DNA of 64,000 bases, taken from contig CAMGYJ010000005.1 of the NCBI GenBank assembly GCA_946122785.1, positions 88,902,547 to 88,966,546 on the forward strand. Reading direction: 5' to 3'. The position numbers and the translations under genes are program-made. Positions 1 to 9,240 of this stretch are shown piece by piece; position 1 is the stretch's first letter; every line of letters begins with the position of its first letter. The stretch comes from Linum tenue. Lineage: Eukaryota; Streptophyta; Magnoliopsida; Malpighiales; Linaceae. The notes under the pieces are model-generated. The model saw only the letters and a list, made by a program, of their open reading frames with translations, searched no databases and was not told where the DNA came from.

Positions 1-1
1 G

Positions 2-1177
2 AGTGGCAAGATGACTGTTGATCCCCCTGCTCGGGAACCGGAGAGAGAGAGCCCTGTCTTAGCGTCTCCAGCGGTTGAACAAGAAGTAGAGAAGGAGGTT
101 GAGGTGCCTGCACCTAAACCGCAACCAGTAGTGAAGGAGTATATCCCTAAACTCCCCTTCCCTACTCGGTTTCACAAAGACGGGCTGGAGGCATAGTTCG
201 AGAACTTCATGGCCATGCTTAGGAAGCTGAATGTCCAAGTGCCTTCCCTGGAGGCACTATCTCAAATGGCTAAGTATGCGAAGTTCCTGAAGGATCTTCT
301 CTCAAAGAAGCAGAAGCTGAGCGAGCTGGCCACTGTAGAGCTCAGCGAGGAGTGCTCGGCCATTCTGCAGAACAAGCTTCCGCAGAAACAGAAGGACCCA
401 GGTAGTTTTACTATCCCGTGCTCTATTGAGAATTTGCATGTAGAGAGGTCCTTGGCGGATTTAGGTGCTAGTATAAATGTTATGCCATATAAACTGTTTA
501 AGAAACTAGGCCTAGGTGAACCCCGTGCTACTAGAATGAGCCTTCAATTAGCAGACCTATCTGTAGTGCATCCTAGGGGCATAGTGGAAGACCTTCTGGT
601 TAAGGTTGGCAAATTCAATTATCCTGTTGATTTTGTGATTTTGGACATAAATGAGGATGTGAATGTGCCATTGATACTGGGAAGGCCTTTCCTGGCCACC
701 GCCAAGGCCCTCATAGATGTGCATGATGGGACCTTAGTTTTGAGGGATGGTGAGGAGTGAATAACGTTTTCAGTTGCTGGCACTATACTTGCTTCGTTAC
801 CTCTGCGTGCTGTATCTCACCAGGAGCACGAGTCTGTCGTGTATCCTTCTGTGCTGCCTATTTTGCAGGACCCGCCTCCCACACATTCGCCGCCACTCCG
901 GACCACTCCGTCATCAAAAGAACAGATCAAGGAGGAGTGGCGGCCGAAACTACAGGCAGCTAAGCCTGCTCGAAAGAAAGCCGGAGACCACTACGTGCTG
1001 GTCCCGCCCCCACCTTGGCCATCCGAGTATTCACTCGCTTGCATCCTACCGGATGGCCAAGTCGAGTTGGCAAATGCTGGTGGTCACATTCGTCGCGTGC
1101 ATGGCCACCATTTGAAGCTGTACCTCAAGAGCGATGTGGATCCGCTCTTGAAGGCACCTGATCCTACACTTCCCTGA
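2..1177 (+). pseudogene. Athila gag C-terminus / retropepsin / polyprotein tail, two stops
   Basis: A single frame runs from position 2 to the TGA at 1175-1177, broken by TAG at 194-196 and TGA at 758-760. The first part matches the linker between Gag and protease in Athila elements (PFPTRF motif near 165-180, then a helical segment). The retropepsin-like domain covers about 370-760, with DLGASINVMP in place of the usual DS/TGA active site and ILGRPFLATA as the second conserved box. After the second stop the frame encodes a proline-rich stretch and an end (about 1075-1177) containing RVHGHHLKLY, which resembles the extreme C-terminus of gypsy integrase polyproteins. Protease is therefore joined almost directly to the polyprotein end, and the enzymes usually between them are missing. 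Codons flanking both stops stay in frame. Confidence 0.8.
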
Positions 1178-2967
1178 GCATCCATACTGGCGTCCAGCTA
1201 AAAGACGGTAAAGAAGCGCTTGTGGGGAGGCAACCCCAGCAAGGTTTGTTTTTCTTTCGTTTGTTTTTGTCGGTTTGTCCACTTGGAACTATGGTTTCTA
1301 TCACCTAGTGTGTTTTGCTGATGCTAGCTCGCTGACTGGTTCACTTCCAGTCCCCCAGCAGTGTTTCAATCCGGTAACATCGTTCCCCTTATCTTTCCCT
1401 CTACTCCATTGAGGGCAATGTCGTGCTTAAGTGTGGGGGGGTGCTTTGTATCGGTTGGAATATATATCTGTGTGCTTGGAGGTGTGCTTGGAGCCTAGTC
1501 CGCTGTCTGAATCTTACGATTTGAGGGCTCCAAGTACTGCTGTTTGATCATATTGGCACTGTGTTTTGATGGATGAATTGATTGGTTTTCGGATTAATGC
1601 ATGACAACTTGTTTGCGACTAGGACAACCTATAATGAGGACTGAGATGTGCAGTAGAACGATGTAGGGGTTAAGTTTTTTCAACTGTTTGCTTACCAACT
1701 CTGACTTGATCTGATCACTTGTTCTTGACAGTCGTTTATGCATCTAGTTCAGGGTATCAGAATGTGAGATAGAGCATATAGGTAGCCATGTGAGATTTGA
1801 GCCTGCTCGTTTCTTTCTTGTGCGATAGATCCCTCTTCCATGATGTGTAGCATTCACGTTGTCATTAACTAAGATGATGGGGGCATAGGATTAGCCCACG
1901 CCCAAAACTGACTGCCCTGATGTGTCATAGCCCCTAGTCAGCCCCTTTGAGTCGTGTGTTATCCTTTCTTTTGGTCTATAACGAAAAAAATCACCCTTGT
2001 TGCATCTTTTAGAAGGTTCCACAGAGTGGTTGTTACATATTCTCTGCTGTTTCTGCTAAAGTTTATGTGAGTGTTGGAGGTAGTGCTTAAAAGTTGGGCA
2101 GATGTTTGAAATATGTGCAGAAGTGGTGGCTCTCTTAAGAAAAATGAAAGAAAAACAAAGAAAAATTGAAAGCAAAAGAGAGCCACTACCAAAAATCTGA
2201 ATAATGCCCATTAAGTAGTGTTTCTTAGCAGTCTGGCTTGGAAATGCTGATGTTTATACCTCCTTCGCTTTTGTGCTCTTGAGATGTTGAGTATTGTAGA
2301 ATAGCATAAAGGGAATACCGGTTTGTTTGACTGTGATTGTGTGGGTTTGGAAATGTGGAACCTTATGCTATGAATACTTCCACCACCTAAAAGGCCTTTT
2401 CCCCATGTCCAAGACCCTAGCAAGTCATTTGAACCTGTGTCTAAGACCTCCTGATTAGTTAGTGATGACATTATGCATGTGAACTCTACCAAATAGAGGC
2501 TGCCATCATGGTGAAGAGATGTTAGGGATTGAGAGAAATAGCATGCGCATTTTTCGCATTAAAATTGTCCTGACCCCACTGGTCGAGAGTGAGTGATTCA
2601 TTTTCATATTCTCTATACTCTTGTACCCTAGTGAGGACCTAGATTGCTCGGTCTCTGTTCTGATGTCTTGAGTTGGATGCATGAGTTAACTGTTTTGAGT
2701 GAGTGGTCGAGTCAAGTCTGGGTTGGTTGGTGAACAGAAGGGAAACTCTTCTGTTGCTCGATTTTGCTGCACTCGAATGTCCTTTGTGGTGGTTGTCTAG
2801 GTTGCTATTAAAGTTGTTCATGTGTTGATGTTTGAAAACCAGTATGATTCATGTGTTCTGTGCCTTTATGACTTGTCCCCGATGTTGGTTGACTGAAATA
2901 TGTGAGCTTACCTTGTGTAGTACTTGGTTTGCTTGGGGACAAGCAAACAGTTAAGTGTGGGAGAATT
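1178..2967 (+). other. Athila 3' non-coding region and polypurine tract
   Basis: No supported ORF is present. It holds two hallmarks shared with the other Athila-type elements here: the GCGCTTGTGGGGAGGCAACC motif at 1216-1235, just after the coding region, and CATTGAGGGCAATGTC followed by a TTAAGTGTGGGG tract at 1407-1440. The priming polypurine tract is the AAGTGTGGGAGAA segment directly before the LTR (2953-2965). The region is rich in short T- and G-runs and otherwise unremarkable. The first G-rich tract is an internal copy about 1.5 kb from the LTR, as also seen in elements A and B. Confidence 0.6.
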
Positions 2968-4356
2968 TGATAGCATCGTATTTGCACGTGTTTTCACTCT
3001 GGTTTCCTGCCCATTTTGGCTCGAATTGATTGTTCCTTGGCCTATTTTACGCTACGTTGTGTTGTTTTGTCGTATTTCAGGTCCTAGCAAGTAAAGAGGT
3101 GCATAGGCGCAAGTTTCGGGTCATTTGGAGGTCAGATGGCGAATCACGGATAGAATTACGGGCAGCCTCTGCCAAATTACGACCGTAATTGGCCAGGGCA
3201 TGCCCGTAAATTAATGGCCGAGCCTTCTCCCCAGAATTTCCTCTCGGTGATAAAATTACGGGCAAGACCCCCAAGAATTACGACCGTAATTCCCAAATTA
3301 CTGGCGGTAATTGGGAAATTACGGGCGTATCTCCTCCTCCTGCAGCTTAAGTGAAACGTGCGTTTTGGTGCGAATTACGGGCAGGACGTGATTACGGCCG
3401 TAATTCTGCCCGTAATTCGCCCAGAGTCGGGTTTTTGGAGGCAGATTCGAGCCAAGGAAGAGGTATTCGATTTTCTGGAGCAAAAACAGAGTTTTAGAGA
3501 GAGAAAGAGCAAAGAACAAACCCTAGGAGCTATTTTGGAGTGGATTTCTCATCATTGAAGCCCAGATTGCATCCCTATGAGTGAAGATTGACATCCCAGA
3601 GCAGATTTTCCTCATCTTTATGAGTATGACTACTCTGATTTCTGTTTTCCTTTCTCTCTCTATGGAGTAGAACCTTTCTCTCACTTGGGTATGAAGAACC
3701 CTAGTTCCTTGTGTTAGGGATTTGATTGTAATGACTTGGGATGATATTACTGTTTGATTTTAATCGAATGATGCATGTTTATTGAATTGATTTGAGTCTG
3801 ATCAGCATTTCTCAATTTCTGCTGCAACCTGAGATAGATAGAATCTGATTAGGTTGTTAGAGCCTCTTCATTCGATAGTAGGAGATTGGCTATACGAGAG
3901 TTAGCCAGTTTACTGCTTTGTACTGGAATTCAATTCCAGTAGTGGAGTTCTGTGCTTCTTGCTTCAGCTTTCTATCCCGGTGAAGACTAGTCATCTGCCG
4001 GATAGTTAGGCTGAGAGGGCTTGGTCAGCTTAAGAGATTCCAAGCTACTGTCGGATCTTCCGCAGTCTAATCAACAGTAAATCAACCCAGGGGAATTACA
4101 ATTGAACCTAACTAAGGGGCTAGGGGGGCTCATTCCCGAGTGACTCTTACCTGCTTTAGAAAACCGAACAGTTTACTGCATTCTTACTGCTTTTGCTTTT
4201 AAACAACAATCACTCGAATTAGATTGCTAGATAATAGAGAATCACGGAGTAAGCAGTAGATCTAGACCCCGGGTTGATAATCTAACTTGCCTGTTACTGC
4301 ATTCCCGGACTGCGATTACACTTGGTCGCAGTTTGGTGTTGTGTTTTGGCGTGTCA
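2968..4356 (+). repeat. 3' LTR of the left Athila-type element (1389 bp)
   Basis: Starts TGATAGCATCG directly after a purine-rich tract and ends GCGTGTCA, giving TG...CA termini. The matching 5' LTR is outside the window, so identity and target-site duplication cannot be tested. It contains the inverted-motif array at 3154-3419 about 190-450 nt from its start. A pyrimidine-rich leader follows, including CTATGGAGTAGAACC, which recurs in the LTR fragment at 54160-55198 (CCATGGAGTAGACC). Confidence 0.8.
3154..3419 (+). repeat. Array of AATTACGGGC / GCCCGTAATT inverted half-sites in the LTR
   Basis: About ten copies of a half-site related to AATTACGG(G/A)C occur in both orientations within 270 bp. 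Several pair as palindromes: AATTACGACCGTAATT at 3175-3190, the same with flanks at 3275-3292, and ATTACGGCCGTAAT at 3391-3404. The LTRs of elements A and B carry arrays at the same distance from the LTR start, built on a different half-site. Function is unknown; RNA structure or protein binding near the transcription start are possibilities. Confidence 0.75.
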
Positions 4357-5531
4357 ATTATCCAAAGTAAGTTTAGACCCATGACAAGTCCCAACACCAG
4401 ATACCGGAAGATGATGGCCATTAGCCACTTGGAGAGACAGCTTGTCAACTGGGCGTATATGAGAGAACATATGCCGAAGGTGGGTCATATGATTGAATGT
4501 GGCAGAATCCAAAAGCCATTTATTGTTACCTTGGTTCGGAGCAGTAGAGAAGGCCACATTCAATGCGGTGGGAAGGATACGCTAGAGAGTTTGAGCAAGC
4601 GCAACATCCAACGTCTCAGAAGAGACCCCGGGAATGACAGCAGGAGGAGCAGGAGTGGCCTGAGGCGGAGGGCGAGTAACGGGATCACCAAGAGCAGCAG
4701 CATAAGCATGACCAGTAGGACCAGATGGGCGAGGATGCTATTTTTCAAGCGAGGGCAGTCGAGGATAATATGACCCGTGCGCTTATAGTAGATGCACAGG
4801 TTACGAACACGACAATGAGGTTGAATATGGCTAGGAGGTGGATAAGAAGACTCGCGGCGGCCAGGCGAAGCAGCAAAGGTTGCGTTAGCATCATGAAGGT
4901 GACTGTCAACATGAGCTTGAGTAGTGAGAAGACGTTCTTCCCGTTGTAACTGTGGAAGAGCAGCTTCAAGAGTAGCAATGTTCCGAGAGAGTAGAGTAGC
5001 TCGAATTGGCTCAAACTCGGGACGTAGCTTAGACAAGAATTGCATCATAAGCTGTCGTTTTTGTACAGCTTTGACCTCGGCGGACATCGACTGAGTAAGA
5101 GAAGAGGCAATCATCAAGTCAGCCTCGATCCATAAATTTGTTGCCGCACGATAGTAGGGCGCAATAGATTTGTCTCCTTGAGCAAGTAAGGAGAGCTGAA
5201 ATTCCACTTCAAATTGTCGAGAAGGATGAACCTGGGCATATGAATCACGCAGGTGAGCCCACATCTCAGCCGCAGTAGCAAACGATCGAAGAGTAAGAGC
5301 GACAACAGGGTCCATTGATCGAAGAATCTAACCTTTGAGCCTAGCATTGTTGCTACGCCAAGTAGCAATACTTTCCGAAGTAGCAGTAGGCTGAGTAGGG
5401 CACGCAGTTTCGCCCAAGAGAATATCGAGCAAGCTCTTGCCCTCAGCGTAGGTGCTGAACTGAAGTGCCCAGAGATAATAATTTGAGTCGTTCAATTTCT
5501 CACCCACGACATCGCTGCGGTCGAGATCCAT
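4357..5531 (-). pseudogene. copia gag and N-terminal protease, broken
   Basis: Starts at the ATG at 5529-5531 (MDLDRSDVV). The N-terminal gag segment includes LNDSNYYLW, typical of copia-type gag. A TAG stop near 5328 interrupts it; the same frame then continues through the UBN2-like gag core to about 4740. The zinc knuckle around 4760-4800 has lost a cysteine (CIYYKRTGH in place of CxxC). A frame change follows, and the last piece (about 4354-4563) holds WLLDSATFNHMTH, a damaged copia protease active site (DSGATxHM in intact copies). The coding region ends at the junction with the Athila LTR. It cannot encode a functional protein. Confidence 0.8.
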
Positions 5532-5795
5532 GATGAACGCATGCAAATGAAATATGGGTTGTAGTAGCTAATAATAAGATCCACGGGAGAAAGCAGAATA
5601 CCTGATGCACAACCACACAAATATAGGAAGAAAGGAGAGTCATCAATAGACGCGGAAATAAAACGGTGACCAAAATAATAAACGCCACAAGAAAGTAGGG
5701 CACAAGAAATAAACCAGCGCCGCAAGAAGCCACGGACGGAGAACGAGCCAGGAGCGAAGAATTCCCAGACACAGATTATGACGACTCTGATATCA

Positions 5796-6044
5796 TGTCA
5801 ATCAAACCACGAAAATCATGTAAAAGAGACAGTACACATAGGATTTACGTGGTTTCCCTGTTCGTGATGAACATGACTAGTCCACGGAGAGCGGCCGGCT
5901 CTCGGTCAATAATATTATCACCGAAAATTGTCACCCCCTAGGATGGCCCAACATACATATATATATAGGGTTCTATTCGGCCAACCCTAGGTCTACTTCT
6001 ATAATACGTATTTACATATATAACCATCGTCACATACATTAACA
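5796..6044 (-). repeat. 5' LTR of the truncated copia element (249 bp)
   Basis: On the minus strand it begins TGTTAATGTATG and ends TTGACA, next to the initiator-Met primer-binding site. It contains the segment with TTTACGTGGTTT and TAGTCCACGG on the plus strand that is also seen in the copia LTRs at 18454-18753 and 61992-62363. It lies 261 bp upstream of the ATG of the host gene at 6306, in antisense orientation. The start boundary could be off by 2 bp. Confidence 0.7.
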
Positions 6045-6305
6045 CAATAATCCCGATTTTTTCTTGAAGAGGAGTGTTCCGAATTTGTGGGAACTTGCAC
6101 TTTAATAATTCTAATTATTTTCCCCCATCCCGTTGCATCGTATGATGGGAATAGTTTTCATGTCTGGTTTTATAATCTAGTCTTAAAAGCAGCCAACATA
6201 AAAGCTACCCATTTCCAGTTTTATTACACGACAACGCTCCCCGCACTTGAAGTGGCAAGAAAGAAGACCCCAAGTCTCACAAGCAAGTCCAACACCCCGT
6301 CAACC

Positions 6306-8594
6306 ATGAGGCTGTGGCCGGCGCCCAGATCCTCCGTCGGCGGTGGCTTAGGAATCGCTGCTATTTCCTATGTAGCAGTAGATTATCTCCGCCATATTTC
6401 CCCGACTTGGCACGACAGACTTCAGCCTGTCCTCTGGTTGCTGCTTATCGTAATCGCCTTCTCGCGGGTCCCCTTCTACAAACACTGGGTCGCCGAGTTC
6501 CGAGCCGTCGTTCCTTTTGTAGCTTCGGTGCTCTTCCTTCTCGCTTGCCTCCTCTTCGAAGCCCTCTCTGTTCGCTCCGTGACCGCCGCCCTCGGCCTCG
6601 ATTGGCACCGGTAACTAAATTTCTTCTTCTTCTTCTTCTTCTTCTTCTTCTATTTATTTTTTGGTAGAAGGTAACTAAATTTCTAGCTCGCTAATAGCTA
6701 GTTGCTTCACTTTGGCCTTTTTCTGAATTATGAACTGACCCAGATGTGAACTCATTATATTTTAGAAGTGAATCGACTTTTCAAATTCCATTTTTGGAAA
6801 TTTTCTGCTCGTTTTCGGAATGGGTTGTGCTTAATTAGTTCAGATTTCCGGCCAATTAAAATGGGTTAAGTACGGTTTCCATATTCTTTTTTTTTCACCT
6901 CTCCCAGATAGCGGTAAAGTTTCCTCTTTGGGATCAGTTTTTTTGTTTTCTGACTACAAGATGATGAAGATTTGCTATTGCAGTGGGAGATCTAAGTCTC
7001 TCTGCCTCTTACATGCATTTAACCAGGGCCATTGTGTGTGTGGCCCTGCTGTTTACTTTACCCTTCTGGAAAAACATCTCCAAAACTGTGGCTTTTCTGT
7101 AAGTTTCAGTCTTCTTCCTTTTTATGGCTCCTGGATATGAATGATAGATGTCAAGGAATAAAGTAAATTTCGTATTGCTGTACAACCTGTATGTACATTA
7201 AGTTTGAGAACCTAATTACAGTAGGTCGCCTTGTTTGGATATAGAATCCTTCTTCTCTGCCAAGTCATTGTCAAGAAGCAAATTTGAGCCAAGGGTCACT
7301 TACTTCCTTAAGCTTATGCTCTTAGATGGGACTGATTGGCTCCGTTTGTATCTGACAGCCAAACGCCTCCTCTGCCTGACCCGGGACAGTGGTTCCTTCT
7401 TTGGTTGAATGAGCAACTACCCAAACCATGGGTTGAGCTACTGAGAGCCAGAATCGTAGGGCTGCATCATTTCCTAATGTTGTTCATAATGCTGGGATTC
7501 TCTGTCCTGTTCGATTCTGTACAAGGTCCTGGCCTTGGGTTGGGAGCAAGGTACATCTTCACCATGGCAATTGGACGTCTCCTTCGAACTATGACGTTCG
7601 TATCAACAATTCTTCCATCAGCTCGACCCTGGTGTGCTGCATCTCGTTTTCAAGTCCCTCCATACCCTCATTCATGGCTTCAAAAATACTACACCCCTTA
7701 TGCCTCTGATCCTAATTCTATACGACAGATATTGCAATCTGATTGGGCTTATGGTAAAGCCATCTTCTGCATTGTATATCATATTCTCCTGTTTAAAAAG
7801 CTACTAATCATCCACTGCTCTTTGATTTGGGCAGCTGAGATACCGGAATATCCTTCAGATTATCAACCAAATTGGGGCAGAATGAGCTTCCTCATAGATT
7901 TCTTACGACCAATTAGCGGAGAAAGATCGACGTGGTACGGTTTACTGACGAAAGCCGGTGGTGGTTGTAATGACCTTATCTTCAGCGGGCACATGCTTGT
8001 TTCAGTTCTAACTGCTATGGCTTGGACGGTAACTTCCATTAAGAACAACTCATCTTATGTTTACATTAAGACTGAAATTTGGGGCTCAAATCTCTCCTGA
8101 GATAGATTTGGGGGCCAATTCCACTCTCCCAAATCCACCATCCAAACAACCTCTAAAAAGCTGAAATTATTTCACATTTGCTCTATCCTGTTTTGCAGGA
8201 AGCATATGGAGGATTTACATCAGCTTTCATATGGATGCTCGTGCTCCACAGTGCACAACGAGAAGTACGAGAGCGCCACCACTACACGGTCGACTGCGTG
8301 GTGGCAATTTACGTTGGTGTCCTTCTATGGAGGGTGACAGGTTTTGTATGGCCACCTCGCAAAAGTGGCAGACGTGTTGCGAGGCTGGAGAAGGTGCAAG
8401 GTAGGCTGATCCAAGCCGCAAAGGACTCCGACATGGAAAAAGTGAGGGAGCTTCTGAATGAGGTTGAAATGGGGGATGAGGAAGGAGGGGAGGAGAAAGG
8501 GTTGAGCAGGTTGATGTTGACTTTCTCTGGTGTGACTGTTTTCTCGGTGCTGACACTGGTGATTCTGGCATTCACATGGACCAGTGATGGATGA
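6306..8594 (+). CDS. Sphingomyelin-synthase-like (PAP2-fold) membrane protein, 4 exons
   Basis: Exons 6306-6610, 7359-7753, 7835-8028 and 8199-8594 join in frame with GT-AG introns to give 429 residues. The product has several hydrophobic segments. It carries the two signature blocks of the sphingomyelin/ceramide phosphotransferase family: CND...SGHM (Cys278, Asp280, His286) and HHYTVD (His326, Asp330), the His-His-Asp set used for lipid phosphate transfer. It probably acts in an endomembrane. Length and layout fit the plant sphingomyelin synthetase family protein typified, from memory, by Arabidopsis At1g43580, rather than the shorter inositolphosphorylceramide synthases. A charged segment (about 371-395) precedes a C-terminal membrane segment. 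Intron 2 is 81 nt, a multiple of three, and has no in-frame stop, so retention would add 27 residues. Substrate is not known. The start is the first ATG in frame with the hydrophobic N-terminus. Confidence 0.87.
6621..6650 (+). repeat. (TTC)10 microsatellite in intron 1
   Basis: Ten TTC units lie 10 bp inside the first intron of the sphingomyelin-synthase-like gene. The tract is pyrimidine-rich on the sense strand. Confidence 0.9.
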
Positions 8595-8909
8595 TTCCTC
8601 CATTTCGCCACAGCACTCTTTCTTTCTGAATTTTGCTATTTGCTTAAGTGTACCACTATGTATTATGTAATGCATCCGGGTATTATAGCAGACATTTTTA
8701 TTGATCAGTTTAGCTGTCTGGAAAGGTGGTTATCGTGATCATCTTTTATTGTTGTGTTGGAAGAACTCGATCTTCAGTGGTGGCAGAGAGAGATGTGTGA
8801 ACAAGTCACCTGGCACATGGCGAAAGCCTAAGGCACGGAATTGAAACTAATACAATCGGTGATCAAAGGGGACATTTCTGAATTGCTTTTCATTACCCTA
8901 TGTAAAATA
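8595..8909 (+). other. 3' flank of the sphingomyelin-synthase-like gene
   Basis: AT-rich sequence directly after the stop codon, probably the 3' untranslated region at its start. No clear AATAAA was seen. No other feature is visible before the copia-type LTR at about 8910. Confidence 0.4.
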
Positions 8910-9240
8910 TGACAAGCAATCGCAGAAAGTAATGTTGAGACAGAAGATTTAACGTAGTATTCTCGACGAGTCGGGACTAATTCATGGGAGAGTGGGAAGC
9001 TCTCCGGCTACTGATGTTATTGCTTCTGTTTTTATAAGCGGCACAAGCCGCATACAATGATCATATATACCCTTTCCACAGGTAGTTAGGGTTACATAAG
9101 AATTGGTGTTCTCCCCAAACACGTGAACCATGCACGCAGCGGAAGAGGATGAGGTTGCATGGGCTTCATGTTACGACGTGGGCTGTGACGTAAGCCCATT
9201 CTCCCGGTCCAATACTCCCCCGTAAGATACATAAGGTACA
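8910..9240 (-). repeat. Probable copia-type solo LTR
   Basis: The minus strand reads TGTACCTTATGTATCTTACG, then GGGGGAGTATTGG, a TATA-like CTTATAAAAAC, AGCTTCCCACTCTCCCATG and ACGTTAAAT, in the order seen in many plant copia LTRs. It ends TTGCTTGTCA. No primer-binding site follows and no matching duplication was found at the ends, so it is a solo LTR or fragment. Boundaries are approximate. Confidence 0.45.

Larger units (their letters stand above)
1..4356 (+). mobile_element. Athila-type LTR retrotransposon, 3' part, non-autonomous
   Basis: This is the 3' part of a Ty3/gypsy element of Athila type; the 5' end lies outside the window. In order it has a gag C-terminus/protease frame with a short tail (2-1177), about 1.8 kb of non-coding DNA, a purine-rich tract ending at 2967, and a 3' LTR (2968-4356). 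No reverse transcriptase, RNase H or integrase core is present between protease and tail, so this copy could only move using enzymes from another element. The family call rests on the DLGASINVMP protease motif, the conserved GGGAGGCAACCC and CATTGAGGGCAATGTC motifs after the coding region, and an LTR organised like those of elements A and B. It abuts a truncated copia element at 4357. Confidence 0.85.
4357..6044 (-). mobile_element. Truncated Ty1/copia element (5' LTR, gag, start of protease)
   Basis: Reads right to left: 5' LTR (5796-6044), a primer-binding site complementary to initiator tRNA-Met (TATCAGAG, plus-strand 5787-5794), gag of the UBN2 type, then the beginning of the protease. 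It stops where the neighbouring Athila LTR ends (4356), so the rest was lost or displaced when the two met. Only the 5' third remains. Confidence 0.8.

Noticed and set aside
4333..4773. 146-codon plus-strand open frame
   Set aside because: It is the antisense of the copia gag/protease remnant and starts inside the Athila LTR end.
6928..7140. Possible extra exon in intron 1 of the lipid-synthase gene
   Set aside because: Joining exon 1 directly to 7359 keeps frame and yields the full family layout. The open frame here has no matching content.
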